Assembly: GCA_963920525.1 (NCBI GenBank)
Contig: OY986439.1
Coordinates: forward strand, 38,878,819 to 38,942,818
Source of the DNA: Dichetophora obliterata
Lineage: Eukaryota; Arthropoda; Insecta; Diptera; Sciomyzidae
Reading direction: 5' to 3'
Length of the DNA stretch: 64,000 bases
In this document: positions 52,980 through 63,758 of the stretch, piece after piece
Numbering within the stretch: position 1 is the first letter of the stretch
Layout: every line of letters starts with the position of its first letter
The notes under the pieces: model-generated
What the model saw: the letters and a program-made list of their open reading frames with translations, nothing else
The model's database searches: none
What the model was told of the DNA's origin: nothing
Made by a program: the position numbers and the translations under genes

Positions 52980-53490
52980 ATTTATTTATTTCTATTTAAA
53001 CTATCAACAATCGTTTAACAGTTTTGAGTAATAACAAGTACATTATATATACCATAAGATATAAAACTAATAAAATGTAAACATAATTATATTAAAGCAT
53101 ATACAATTTTTTTAAATTAATTTTAAACAATTCTTAATAAATTTTGTTTAAAAGTTTGTCAATTCAAAGTGAGATCTATTTCAGCACTTATGGAATTTAA
53201 TAATAGCACATATTATTAATAAGATTATTACGGCCATAATTTGTCCTATGATATGGAATGTAAAAAAAATCTCTTTGCCTTAAATATCTCTCAGGCGCAT
53301 ATATTCTTAAAAGAGCGAGGAGTGGTACGCGGTCTATATGTGTCATCATTATATCTCAAACAAAAATAATAAGAAAAAATATACGCCTGGAGGCTAAGGT
53401 CCCAGTAGTCTTGAAGAAATCTCAAATAAATCATGTACGATTTTTCTTGATCCTTGACGAAACATGCTGATTTGGCCATATTTCATTGAT
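52980..53490 (-). pseudogene. LINE 3' fragment inside the mariner relic
   Basis: The interruption begins on the plus strand with TATTTATTTATTTCTATTTA, the mirror of an AAATAAATA 3' tail. The minus-strand frame at 53479-53291 is poorly conserved. It resembles a jockey/CR1-group 3' end, inferred mainly from the tail. Confidence 0.4.
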
Positions 53491-53928
53491 GAAAATTTCA
53501 TATAAATGTTCCAAATTCGTGCAAGACGCAATGCAGAAACGTCAGGACTTATCATGCACGAACCCAATATTGAAATATTGAGGAAGTTTCGTTAACGACG
53601 TGAACATTCGTGAAGGAATGTTATACCGAAACGTTGAAGAAGTGAAAACGCTGTATTGTTACAGTTTAGCCTCTGAACGATTCGGTGAATTACAACAATC
53701 ATGAATATCTTCAAGTTTTTGTAATAGAGTGGAAAAATTCAGGCGCTGTCAACCGTTGCTTTGCATTATATTTTGTATGAATTTTATTTTAGGTCCAGCA
53801 GCTCATGCAGAAACATCCTTCAAGAAATCATCACGAAAAGTTCGTCAATGATGCTGCGAACTGCTGAGGTATCAAGACCTAGAACAGCACACCTAGATAC
53901 ATACGTTGGCATAAAAATCAAATTTAAT

Positions 53929-54288
53929 TTAAACATTGTATAACGAGTGAAACGTTTTTGTATTTTTTTCCAATCGCAAAGAATCTAGCTCGTAATATGG
54001 ATCCCAGATCACACATCCATATTCCAAGATAGACCTTACTAAAGATAAAAATAACGTTCTAAGGGTGTATGGATCCTTAAATTCTTTCGAATTAAGCCTC
54101 AAATAACCCATCATGACATTAGCCTTGGTACTTATGCAATCGTTATGGTTGAAAAAATAAATTTTTCTATCAAGTAGAATTCCCAGATCAGATTTAGACT
54201 CCACACGTGAAAGACCACTATTTGCGATTGTGTAAAGGTATTGTGACCAAATTTCGCACCAGTTAAACTTTATTGGCCAAAAATCCAT
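53929..54288 (-). pseudogene. Jockey-like reverse transcriptase fragment
   Basis: Minus strand, about 119 codons: SRVESKSDLGILLDRKIYFF, then KANVMMGYLRLNSKEF and LFLSLVRSILEYGCVIWDPY. K-x-L-G-x-x-x-D and LEY..VIW.P are the C-terminal landmarks of jockey-group reverse transcriptases. The catalytic domain is missing. Lies within the mariner relic. Confidence 0.7.
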
Positions 54289-55239
54289 AAACCCGAATGC
54301 AGTGTAAATGGATTCGCGTTATGTCAAGTCGTCACCGTTGTCAATAATTAGACTTGGTTATTCGACCACATGGAAGATTTGACGTAAGGACCTCGGTATG
54401 AAACCATACAAAATACAGCTGGTGGAAGAACTGAAGCCGGGTGATCTCCTCGTCGTTTGTTTGGTGAATGGACCTTAGAAAAATTGGATAAAGATCCACT
54501 TTTTTTCGAAAAATTGTCTTCAGCAACGAAACTCATTATTTACTCAATGGGTACGTCTTGAAACAGAATTGCCGAATTTGGTTTAAAGAGCAGCCAGAGA
54601 CAGTTCAAGAGCTACCAATGCACCTTGAAAAATACACTGTTTGGTGCGGTTTGTGGGCCGGCGGCATCATTGGACCATTCTTTTTCCAAAATAATGAAAA
54701 CCGCAACGTTACAGTCAATGGAGAAAGGTACCGTGCGATGATTACCGATTTTTTTTGCCAAAAATGAAAGAATTGAACTTGGTTGACACTTGATTTCAAC
54801 AAGACGGTGCCACATGCAACACAGCATGCGTACCGTGGATCTATTGAGCGGCGAGTTTGTTGAGCAATTACATAAACTCACGTTTTGGAGCAGTCCATTG
54901 GCCACCAAGATCATACGATTTGACCCCACTAGACTATTTTTTGTGGGTCTACATAAAGTCACTCGTGTACAGGGCCAAGCCAGTCACAAATGCAATCCTG
55001 GAAGACAACATTACAGCTGCCATTGGTGAGATACCGGCTGAAAGACTCACTCAGACGCCGCGGGCAAAACTTACATAAAATAAAATTTAAAAAGTAGATG
55101 GCAGCCATAACTGTATCGCACCAAATAGATATTTCATTCCTTATTGCAAGTTTCTCTGTTTTTTTTTAATTTTCAATAACCAGTGTAACGACCGAAATTT
55201 TTACGTTCTTTTCTTCCAGAATTCTGAAGGGCTCTCTGA

Positions 55240-55690
55240 TTGATGGTTTATTCGATGACGTTATTTTCTAACAAATCGTGGCATTGATGTGATGTCTGAC
55301 TTTCTCCGTAACAATAGTACATCGCTTATAATCTCAGCTGTGACTATTTCAGGATTTTCATGGTGACTCGAAGAATCGAGATTCGAGTCTAGATTTTTGG
55401 ATGAGATTGGCCTCAGAAGGTAACCGAAAGGATCATCACAAGAGCATATGCCAATATTAGGGTCTTGAGCTACTGCCTGAGGTTGAGTATCTCCCGTTCT
55501 GGTGATCGAGCTAGGAACATGCGATATTGCCTCCATTTTTTTTTTTGAAGTGAAAACTTCTTTAGGCGCTTTGAACGATTTTGGTAGAGGGTAAATCTTT
55601 GGTTTGCATCATTGTCTTTTTCCTGGGAACTCTCGCCATCAATGCAGACAGCAAAGATAACAAGATAGAAAACTTAGAAAACATAACCTC
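55240..55690 (-). pseudogene. Unidentified coding-like segment A (pair with 56687-56932)
   Basis: Minus strand from about 55660: AVCIDGESSQEKDNDANQRF then TLYQNRSKRLKKFSLQKK, followed after a frame change in an A run by 91 codons (55536-55261) starting MEAISHVPSSITRTGDTQPQ and containing CSCDDPFGYLLRPISSKN. The first part matches segment B at protein and DNA level. Family not recognised. Confidence 0.35.
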
Positions 55691-55699
55691 AAAAAATGT

Positions 55700-56226
55700 T
55701 TGGATGTATTTGTGCATAAAAAAAAATCAACAATGATCGTCACTCTTATTAATCGGCCGCAAGCTCACAACGAAATCACTTGGAAACTGCTGAAATTAAT
55801 GCATATAATCTGTTTGTTAGTATATAAATACTTAAGTTAGGTTGCAATAAGATGTTTGCAACCAAAACTTATTATTAATTCGCTTTATATTGGTCTATAT
55901 ATGCTTTTAAAGTTTGGCAATTTCTTCAGTTGTTGTATTTGTTAGTGGCTTTTAATTTTCACCACTGCGGCATTTTATTTTCAGAGCTGTCAACTATCAT
56001 TGTTTTATTAATAAATTTTTTCATAAAGGATGAGTGTCAAAAGGAAACTTTTCAGTCGTGGTAGGATAGAAAATATCAGATTGAATAAAATGTGTGTGTT
56101 GAAATAAATTTGTCTTTTTTGCTGTGTCAAATGGACGATGAAATTTTGACAGTTGCAAATTTATATTATTCGTAAACTTGTAATATTGTAAACTTAAAAA
56201 ACTTAAAGAATAAAATAATAATAAAA
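55700..56226. other. Non-coding stretch
   Basis: No gene or repeat ends recognised; the minus frame 56021-56356 is low complexity. Confidence 0.45.
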
Positions 56227-56770
56227 AAATAACGAAAGTGCTTGAGTTTGTGTGTGCGTGTGTGTGGGCAAAGTTAAATTGGCATTCTTTGCTGGCGAAC
56301 GTCCTCCAAGTGCCACCACCAGCAAGTGCAGTGCAAAATTTGTTGCTAGCCAACATCCTCCACGTGCCATTACCAGCAGCACAAGCAAGACCAGCGCAAA
56401 TTTCCTAATTATTTTGCTTGCCAACGTTCTTCGAGAGTCGCCACGAGCAGCACCAGCAAGTGCAGCACAATTCAATTGACCGGTTAACTCTCCAATGTTT
56501 CAGAAGCACCATTTCAGCATGTCTCAAGCGCAGAGGCAAATTTTTGCCATTATACTCCGGTGTGAATTAAATAAATTGAAAGCGGAAAATTTGCGCTTCA
56601 TTTGCTTGTGCTGCTGGTGATGGCACTTGGATGATGTTGGCTAGCAAAAAATTTGCGCTGCACTTGCTTGTGCTAAGAAAGCCAATTTAACTTTGCTGCA
56701 CTTGCTGATGCACCGGGAGATCGTTGGACCACACACACACGCACACACAAACTCCAGCACTTTCGTTATT
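56227..56770. repeat. Imperfect long hairpin with GT microsatellite ends and tandem units
   Basis: AACGAAAGTGCTTGAGTTTG and a TGTGTGCGTGTGTGTGG run at 56232-56268 mirror CCACACACACACGCACACAC and AACTCCAGCACTTTCGTT at 56730-56766. Inside, a 60-85 bp unit (GCTAGCCAACATCCTCCACG plus GCACAAGCAAG) is repeated three times on the left (about 56290-56470) and mirrored about twice on the right (56585-56700). Frames through it are by-products. Confidence 0.75.
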
Positions 56771-56932
56771 TTTTTGAAGTGAAAACTTCTTTAGGCGCGT
56801 TAAACGATTTTGGTTGAGGGTAAATCTTTGGTTTGCGTTATCGTCATCGTCATTTTGCGAGTAACTCTCTTCATCAATACAGACAGCGAATAGGTTTTTA
56901 ACTGACGCTCTTGGATCTTGACTACAAGGCAC
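56687..56932 (-). pseudogene. Unidentified coding-like segment B (pair with 55240-55690)
   Basis: Minus strand: NLFAVCIDEESYSQNDDDDN then ANQRFTLNQNRLTRLKKFSL and QKN. The central 40 residues match segment A at about 70 percent, and the DNA match covers about 120 bp (about 56774-56895 against 55546-55670). The frame then runs into the microsatellite hairpin, so its downstream part is not original. Confidence 0.35.
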
Positions 56933-56963
56933 TCAGCAAATGTAGCTAGCAGCCATCAATAAA

Positions 56964-57433
56964 GGCCCAGTTATAATAGACGTAATGTAAAGTAACGTAA
57001 TGTTGTCAACTGTCATCGTGACGGGACGTAATGTAAGAAAACGTTGTAGCTATTATAATAGGCAGTAGCCAGGCAGTTGTTTGTCGTAAATAATTGCACG
57101 TTCCTGTACAAATACAATTAAATCTTCGTCATCCATAGCTGTGGATACATAAAACTATCACATTAATAACAAAAACTCAACAAAAAGCGTAGTTCAACAA
57201 TATAAAATAGCGCAATAATCGAATCTAACATCAATGTTTAGTTGTTCTTTGAACAGACGTAATGTAAAGTAACGTAGAAATTGAAATCCAACGGATCATT
57301 ACGTACCGTTACATTACGTTACTTCTATTATAATCACTTGTATAAGAAAAGTATTGATTGAAACAGTAAGTGACAGAACACACTGCTGCAGTGACATTTC
57401 AGTACATTACGTTACGTCTATTATAACTGGGCC
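56964..57433. mobile_element. TTAA-type MITE with GGCCCAGTTATAATAGACGT ends
   Basis: GGCCCAGTTATAATAGACGT (56964-56983) mirrors ACGTCTATTATAACTGGGCC (57414-57433). TTAA follows at 57434; the left flank reads ATAAA, so the duplication is imperfect. Boxes of TAACGTAATGTAA/GTAACGT recur near both ends. 470 bp, no transposase; probably piggyBac-like. Confidence 0.75.
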
Positions 57434-57959
57434 TTAAGTTCCTCTGCTGACACATCGTTTTTTTCCCTCCCTTTGCTCCGCTGCGAAACATTGAATGATA
57501 TAGCTTTTTCAATGTATATGTAGAGCTGCTGTAGGTTAAAATAAAATAAATTTAAAATTTTTGATATTTTGTTTCTGTTTGACTGGCCGTGAAGTCCCTT
57601 TTGATGCCACCACTCATAGTACAACAAGACAAGGTAGTGTTAGGGCTGAATTTGTTCTCTTTATTAGTGACCATAACTGTCAAACTTAGCCATTTTGGTA
57701 TTTTGGCCAATTTTTGCTTTAATATTGCATTCTCATTGGTTGCATATTTTGTATGAAATGTCAACTTCGTTTTGACAGTTTTGGTCACCGGCTTTCCGCT
57801 TTAACAGTACCTTGTCTAATTTTGCCATTCCACCACTTGAGATTTTCCTACCAGGCAAACAGAAAGCAGAGAGCAAAATGCGGTTTATTTTCTGACGCCG
57901 ATTCGTTCATCCCCTCTAACGTTGCGCAACCTCTGTGAACCTTTCCATTCTCACTGCGT

Positions 57960-59040
57960 TGTTGATGTAGATTGGAAATGTAATTGTTGTTGTACAGTTA
58001 GTTGAAATTTTTTTAGACTTTTTCTGTAGCTACAGTCGGCGTATGACAGTTGATTTATTTTAGATAAGAGTAGGCATGGCAGAATAACCAGGTAGATGCA
58101 ATTCGGAGAGCAAAAAACGAGAGAGCAAAACATTGGCGTAGCTATAATGTCACTATTGACAATTTATTTTTATTTGTTCAGCCATATGGATGTATAATTT
58201 ACTCGTAACCGTATAAATAAAGCGAGTACCCAGATTTTTTGTGTGAAAATATAAGAAATATTATTAAAATCATTACAAATTTTATAAAATGAGCTGTGTT
58301 TATAGTTATAATACAGAATTAATTGTATTTTGGCTGTAAACAAAGCAAATAAAAATTAAATTTTAATAAAATTTTCATTTGACTACTAGTTAGAATGTTC
58401 AGTAACCAATTTGTTTGTGTCGCTATGTACGGCTGCTTTGAATTGACAAAATATATTTTGACATTATATTCAATATATATGAACAATTTAGCTCATTGAG
58501 GAAATTTAAAGAGTATTTATGTATATTTATATAATAAGAATTAGAAAAAATAATTAATATTTTCAGTAGTAATTGGATAACTCAAGTCTGCTTATCCTAA
58601 GCATTCTATTTTTTAAACGGTTTGGCATTAATTTCTTATATGAATAATATATATTTTATACGCTTTAGATATTTCTTAATTTTAGAATATTCTATTTTTA
58701 ATACATAACTCAATATAGATATGGTGAACATGTTTATTGTGTTAGTGTTATGATATAAATAGATATAAATAAGCTTTAATTTTTTATATTAATTCAATTA
58801 TGAAATAACTTAAATAAATTACTTTAATTATATGTATTTTTGATATGGTAACACTTTTGCTTAAAAGAAATAGTTTCAGTAATATATGAAAAATTTAACA
58901 AATTGCTATAAGCTCTTAACAAAAATAATTCTAATTTCATATGCCGACTGTAGCTACACAATTAGAATTCACAACGTTTACGAAAAATTTCCAGCTAACT
59001 GCGCCAACAACAATTACCAAGGAAATCTACAAACAAGGAC
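57960..59040. repeat. Diverged inverted repeat around GTAGCTACAGTCGGC
   Basis: 57960-58090 (GTAATTGTTGTTGTACAGTT, GTAGCTACAGTCGGCGTATG) mirrors 58910-59040 (CATATGCCGACTGTAGCTAC, AACTGCGCCAACAACAATTA) at about 70 percent. The roughly 800-bp centre is AT-rich and non-coding. Probably the ends of an old non-autonomous DNA element. Confidence 0.55.
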
Positions 59041-59091
59041 GCACAGAGAAGAACAAGATCATAGCGTAACTTTTAGAACTTTTTGATATTC

Positions 59092-59178
59092 ATCCTACAT
59101 GTAGGACGGGCTGCAGTATGAGCTTTCGCACATCCTACATGTCCGTCCGACCTGTCAAATCCATCCTACATGTAGGAT
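59092..59178. repeat. Cluster of TCCTACATGTAGGA palindromes
   Basis: ATCCTACATGTAGGAC at about 59092-59107, CATCCTACATGTCC at about 59132-59145 (half-decayed) and CATCCTACATGTAGGATTG at about 59161-59179. Two perfect 14-bp palindromes and one partial copy fall within 90 bp. It may be a regulatory cluster or a transposon end. Confidence 0.6.
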
Positions 59179-59212
59179 TGTCCGAAACCTTCTATAGCTT
59201 GAAAATTCTTAT

Positions 59213-59302
59213 ATAGCAGTAAGGCGGTCCGTGGCAGGACAACGTCTTCCAGGGAATACTAATATTTTATATATTGGTTTTCGCTTCGGTCGGGAGTCCC
59301 CT
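59213..59302. other. Hairpin-forming segment bounded by ATAGCAGT
   Basis: ATAGCAGTAAGG (about 59213-59224) pairs with CCTCACTGCTAT (about 59299-59310), with further GC pairs inside. TATATAG precedes it and a T10 tract follows, which looks pol III-like. The T tract is, however, the mirrored A-tail of the adjacent minus-strand LINE, so I do not call an RNA gene. Confidence 0.3.
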
Positions 59303-59310
59303 CACTGCTA

Positions 59311-60655
59311 TGTTTTTTTTTTAGTTTAAGTTTATTGTCTATATATTTTTAAAATTTTTTCAGGCAAGAAAACAATAAAATTAAGATTATTAAAATAAAT
59401 TAATCAGTATAATAGAGATTAAGTGCATACCTAAATTCATTTTTAGAGTAAGAGAAATATATAATATTCATATATCAGTACTGATATATGAATTCAGTAA
59501 ATTAAACTCACTTAAACATCTTTTTTTAGGTTCAAACAACAAATAGTTCGATCTACAAAAGTTAATTTTAAAATAATTAAATTTCCTTAAATTTCTATTA
59601 GGAACATTGAAATTAATGATGCCTAGTAAATAGGAACAATCAATATTACCACAAACTATGTCATATAAAAAAAGCAAGTGATTGTAATTTTCGTCTCATT
59701 TTCAATGACTTCAAATTCAATAATAAACAACGAGCGTTATATGATGGCAGTGGTTCAACAAAATTAAATGATCTTAAAGCAAATTTTAAAATTTTTGTTT
59801 GAATACGCTCAATTCTCATGATATGAATCAAGCAATATGGGTTCCATATAAAGGATGCATATTCAAGACGAGACCTTACAAAAGCCAAGATAAAGGGATC
59901 CAAAAAGTTCGAACAATTTTTTCTGAAAAATGCATATTCTGAATATGATCGCAAAAGTGTGCACGTTAAATGATTATTAAAAAAAAATGTTGAGTCCAAA
60001 ATTACCCCTAAATCTTTAATCTCATCTACAAATTTAAGTTGATTATTTCCAATATAATAAGTAGATGAAAAGACTTTTCTAGTTTTAGCAAAAGAAATGT
60101 GATAGCATTTATTAATATTAGGAAACAGGCGATTTCTCAAGCACCAATTATAAAGACGATTCAAGTCTTACTGAAGTAGATAGACATCAAAACTATTACG
60201 AATGGTCTTAAAAACTTTCAAATCATCAGCGTACAGTAAAAAATTTGCAAAAGAAAAACAAGAGCTAATGTCATTTATAAACAAAATGAAAAATAAAGGA
60301 CCCAGTATGCTTCTTTGTAACGCGCCCGAAGTTGCTTCAAATTTGAAGGATCTAGCATTTTCCAGCTCAACAAAGCACAAAAAATCGGCCAAATAAGATC
60401 TTATCCAACTCAAAAATTTAGAATCAAAACCGATACATTCCAATTTTGCAATCAATCAGCTATGTGATACCTTATCGAATGACTTTGAGAAGTCAGTGTA
60501 ATGACTGACTTTGACAAGCAAATGAAGAATTAATAATATTTTCAAAAAGCTTAGCCGTATTGGACAGTTTCGATATTGGCCGATAATTTGTGACATAATT
60601 TTTACGTCCACTTTTGAAAATTGGTGTTATTGAAGCAATTTTCCAATTTTTAAAT
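59311..60655 (-). pseudogene. Jockey-like LINE relic (reverse transcriptase to 3' end)
   Basis: Minus strand, in three frames: ITPIFKSGRKNYVTNYRPIS (from about 60640), FDKV, IAKLECIGFDSKFLSWIRSY, SILGPLFFILFINDI, LLYADDLKVF (catalytic A-D-D); then NRLYNWCLRNRLFPNINKCY, FVDEIKDLGVILDSTFFFNN, VRSRLEYASFIWNPY, PSYNARCLLLNLKSLKMRRK; then INFNVPNRNLRKF and FCRSNYLLFEPKKR. It ends in a UTR and A10 (mirrored at 59311-59320). 5'-truncated before the reverse transcriptase fingers, with several frameshifts and stops. Confidence 0.85.
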
Positions 60656-60659
60656 TATT

Positions 60660-61921
60660 TAATTTATTTTGTTCACCTTTGCCTTTTGTACATTTTCATC
60701 CTTTTTATCGCTAACACTGCTTGCTCCTTCAGGTTTTTCTTTTTGAATTTACTGCAAAGCAAAAAATTTAAAGTTGTTGGGCACTTGTTGGATGTCCATT
60801 GTTGTTAGATTGAGTAAATTATTTCAAATTATTTAATTTGGAATTATTCATTATAGTGAATATGTAAAAGAACATTTAAAGATATAAATGGAGAAAAGAA
60901 CCGAACAATATATTGACATTTTTCAGAGTTGCGTTTACATTTAAAATAACTACTAAAAATAAGCGTTGCCATTAAAGAATTTAAAAGCCTATGCAATGTC
61001 ATAGGGGTATTCACGGTGGGCAGCAATGCTTGTTAACATCCATACTGAGGAATGTGAACAAAGGAACACATTTTTCTTGAAATGGAATAAGCGAATTCAC
61101 TCGAGTTTCGACGTTCGAGAATTATCGGTAAAGCAAGTCAAGTGAGTGAAATAAGAATTTTGGTTGCGTTGCATTTGTCTTATTTTTCAATTTCTAGGGG
61201 TTGCAGCTGCCTCTTCTTTCCCCCTTGTGTAAGCACAAGCCTACGCTTGTGTTTACTTTTTGCTTATTCACATTTTATTTTGTAATGTATTCACCACGTG
61301 TTACAGCTGACAAGCCCGAGTGACGTAGCTGCGTGGAAGATTTTATTTTTTGCGCACAGAATACAATATCTGTATATCATTGTTTCATGGTATAATATAG
61401 CTTCTGTGATAAAAGTTAAATAAAATAAATAATTGTATCATGAAATAAATTTAAATTGAAAAACATGGTTAAAAAATAAAAACTAAAAAAGAATCAACAA
61501 AACTTCATAGAAATTTATGTTTACATGAAATAGATAAAATAATAAACAATATTTTGACTAAAATTAAAAAAAAATTAAGCAGAATTGAAACATTTGAAAA
61601 AAATTACTTAAATTCGTGGTATTGTTTTTGTTTGTTTCAAAATTCAAAATCAAGCAATGCCAACAAGCTCTTACAACAAGATTATCTGGCAAGTGAAGTT
61701 TCACAAAATTGCATCATACAAAAAGTTTTTATAAAAGCATCAAATGATTTATTCTATCTCATGGTAAGGAAAAATTTCAACTGGTTTAGAAAATTAAAAC
61801 AAAACATATCATCAAAATTTTCCAACATATATTGAGTACTATCCCAATTACTCTTGCCCTTTAACAAAGACTACACGGGACTATTGGAACATTCTTCTCT
61901 CGGTTTGCGAAGTTAACGAGC
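60660..61921. other. Non-coding stretch upstream of CAP gene 2
   Basis: It should contain the promoter of CAP gene 2, but no unambiguous core element stands out. TAGGGGTATTCA (about 61002) is shared with about 43850 and may be a transposon-end trace. The 93-codon AT-rich frame at 61554-61835 is probably not a gene. Confidence 0.45.
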
Positions 61922-62617
61922 ATGTTTGACTTCCAGTCAATGCCTATTCTATTCGTCATCATTATAGTCTTAACCATATTCTGTCAAGCAACGCGTGATT
62001 TTAACAGCAGTGAGCAGCGCAAATTACTTAAGTTTGTAAATTTGTTTCGCAAGAATGTCGCCAATTGCGAATGTTCGGCAGCCAATATGCAAGAAGTTTT
62101 GTGGGACGACAAGCTCGTTGAAATGGCTCAAGCTGATGTCGCAAGCTGTAAACATGTGAGCTCTCATGGCTCGGAGGTGAGCGGTGTTGCAATTTTTCTA
62201 CAGAACTACAGTCGTATTGAGGACCTGATTGTTTATATGCGACATGATCCTGTCACTCGTCCGTATCTCGTTAAGGCAACTTTTTATAGTATGGGATGTG
62301 CCATGAACTCTACCAGCTGTTCCGAAGGACATCAGGTCATTTGCTATTGGTATCCACTCTGTGGTACTCTGTACAATGCCTTTGAGGAGGGTCAATTGGA
62401 GTGCGAGGAATATGGCTCTAAAAATTCCAGAACATATAAAGGTCTATGCTTATTGCCGCGTGATGATTTGGCCGATATAGGAAATCAGAATAACACGAAT
62501 GTGTGTACACACAAAACGAGAAAAAAACCATCTGATGGCGATGATGAAAAGCCTAAGACACAGTTAAAAAAGAGAACAGACGATATAACAGTAACACATT
62601 TTATAAGGTTGTTTTAG
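61922..62617 (+). CDS. Short secreted CAP-superfamily (antigen-5-like) protein
   Basis: 231 residues, uninterrupted. A signal peptide is evident (PILFVIIIVLTIFCQA, cleavage likely after about 24). Helix 1 has QRKLLKFVNLFRKNVA in the place of the HN-x-x-R helix, so the first His is missing. VLWDDKLVEMAQADVASC is the classic CAP W-D-D-x-L segment. ATFYSMGCAMN replaces the CAP1 signature (second His lost), and HQVICYWYPLCGTLYNAFE corresponds to the CAP2 strand. Pairs of Cys follow (ECEEYGS...GLC), then a basic hydrophilic tail of about 45 residues. Absence of both His argues against an enzymatic role; a binding or seminal/salivary secreted role would be typical of the family but is inference. 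Intronless, facing away from CAP gene 1. Confidence 0.85.
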   Translation: MFDFQSMPILFVIIIVLTIFCQATRDFNSSEQRKLLKFVNLFRKNVANCECSAANMQEVLWDDKLVEMAQADVASCKHVSSHGSEVSGVAIFLQNYSRIEDLIVYMRHDPVTRPYLVKATFYSMGCAMNSTSCSEGHQVICYWYPLCGTLYNAFEEGQLECEEYGSKNSRTYKGLCLLPRDDLADIGNQNNTNVCTHKTRKKPSDGDDEKPKTQLKKRTDDITVTHFIRLF

Positions 62618-63754
62618 ATATTACGAAATATATAGATTTGTAAACCTGAAAAGGGAGTTATTGTTTTTTTAATTTTATTATGACTTAATTTAAACGCGTG
62701 ATGTACATTGTTTTACTTTTCTTCGAGAAATTTACTATATGTAGTTATGTAGAGCAGGTAAATGTAAGCTATCAAATTAGAAAAAAAATCAGTTTTTTAT
62801 TTTCCATTGCGCCCGGTTATTTAAGGTACACACTGTGGCGTATAAGCAAATCCCTGCTTCTAATTGTTGTAGTAAGGTATCGAATATGTACACTTATATT
62901 ATTTTCTCCAATGTACTGTATAAAATACGGCATATTCGCTACCTAGAGTATACATTGCCTGTAAAAATTAATTTTAATGCAATTCACTCTATTGAAAAAA
63001 GAAGTTTGATTGCGAAATTATTTTTACAAACATAATAATGTTCTTGAATAATAATGTGATATTTCGAAGACCTCTTAATTTATGCTTCTTTGCTTAAATC
63101 GGGCTCAAGGTCGCTTTTATATGTGTTTTTATTATTTCTTTTTAATTTGTCCAATATTTTGAACTCCGCAGGATCTCATAATTTTCTTAAATATAAAAAT
63201 TACAAGTACTAAGCTAGTTGTAAGAAACGCCTGATTATTGTATGAAAAGTTGCTTCAAACTCGCTTAAGAAATACATGATGTTGCTAGTTGCTTAAAAAT
63301 AGCCCAGCAAATGGAAAAAGTGCTGCCAAGTCATTTCCATCTAATTGTATATTTGGCCCAACAAAGATGGCAACGGCCAACATTTGCGACTACGGACTGT
63401 AGTCATAATTTTGCTGTCACACAAAAAAGTGTCTTCGTGCCAGTTGCAAATACCCAGTAAGCAGGCTTGGCAGTTCGCTTTCGCCCCGTGTATTTCATCT
63501 ACCTAAAAAAAACCTTCAGAACGTTCGACGAGTAAAACATGAACCATGCTTTTAGATTTATATATGTGTTTTCTTGTGTTCTTATTTGTTTAAGGTGTCA
63601 TGCACGTTTGAAAAATTCCAAGGATCGAAAATAACAGTTATTTCCGAAATTTCTAATCAAAAAGTAAAATGGAAAGAATAAGTATATTCGATATTTGAAT
63701 ATCGGTCATTCCATGTCAAATCGGACGCTTTTGTTCAAAAACTAATTTTGACGA
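62618..63754. other. Non-coding stretch after CAP gene 2
   Basis: No perfect AATAAA directly downstream. Short AT-rich frames at 62698-63035 look spurious. CCCAGCAAATGGAAAAAGTGCT-like sequence at about 63303 resembles the 24732 end, and an AAAATAACAGTTATTT box at about 63629-63644 is the same box as in the 49-50 kb array. Confidence 0.45.
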
Positions 63755-63758
63755 TTAA

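Larger units (their letters stand above)
52737..55140 (+). pseudogene. Mariner/Tc1-type transposase relic broken by LINE pieces
   Basis: It starts AAAGGGTGATTTTTTGCT. An N-terminal fragment (52849-52979) reads MNRLTNE, stop, RLQIIEFYYQNSCSVRNVFR then KLRPFYGRHNRPIEQA, and ends abruptly at 52980. The protein resumes near 54365 (RKDLGMKPYKIQLVEELKP) and continues in shifting frames: NCRIWFKEQPETVQELPMHL, YTVWCGLWAGGIIGPFFFQN, NRNVTVNGERYRAMITDFF, then PPRSYDLTPLDYFLWVYIKS (54908-54962) with the last catalytic region. The order and motifs fit an arthropod mariner-like DDxD transposase. Stops and frameshifts are numerous. Confidence 0.75.

Noticed and set aside
56021..56475. Minus-strand frames rich in Leu, Phe and Thr-His repeats
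   Set aside because: Generated by the GT/CA microsatellite and tandem units of the hairpin repeat.
59213..59320. Pol III small RNA gene with TATA and T-tract terminator
   Set aside because: The T tract is the mirrored A-tail of the adjacent LINE, and no known RNA family was recognised.
61554..61835. 93-codon frame upstream of CAP gene 2
   Set aside because: Lys/Asn/Ser/Phe-biased translation of AT-rich DNA; no domain or signal sequence.
62698..63035. Two short overlapping frames after CAP gene 2
   Set aside because: Hydrophobic AT-rich translation, no start context or similarity; likely 3' flank.
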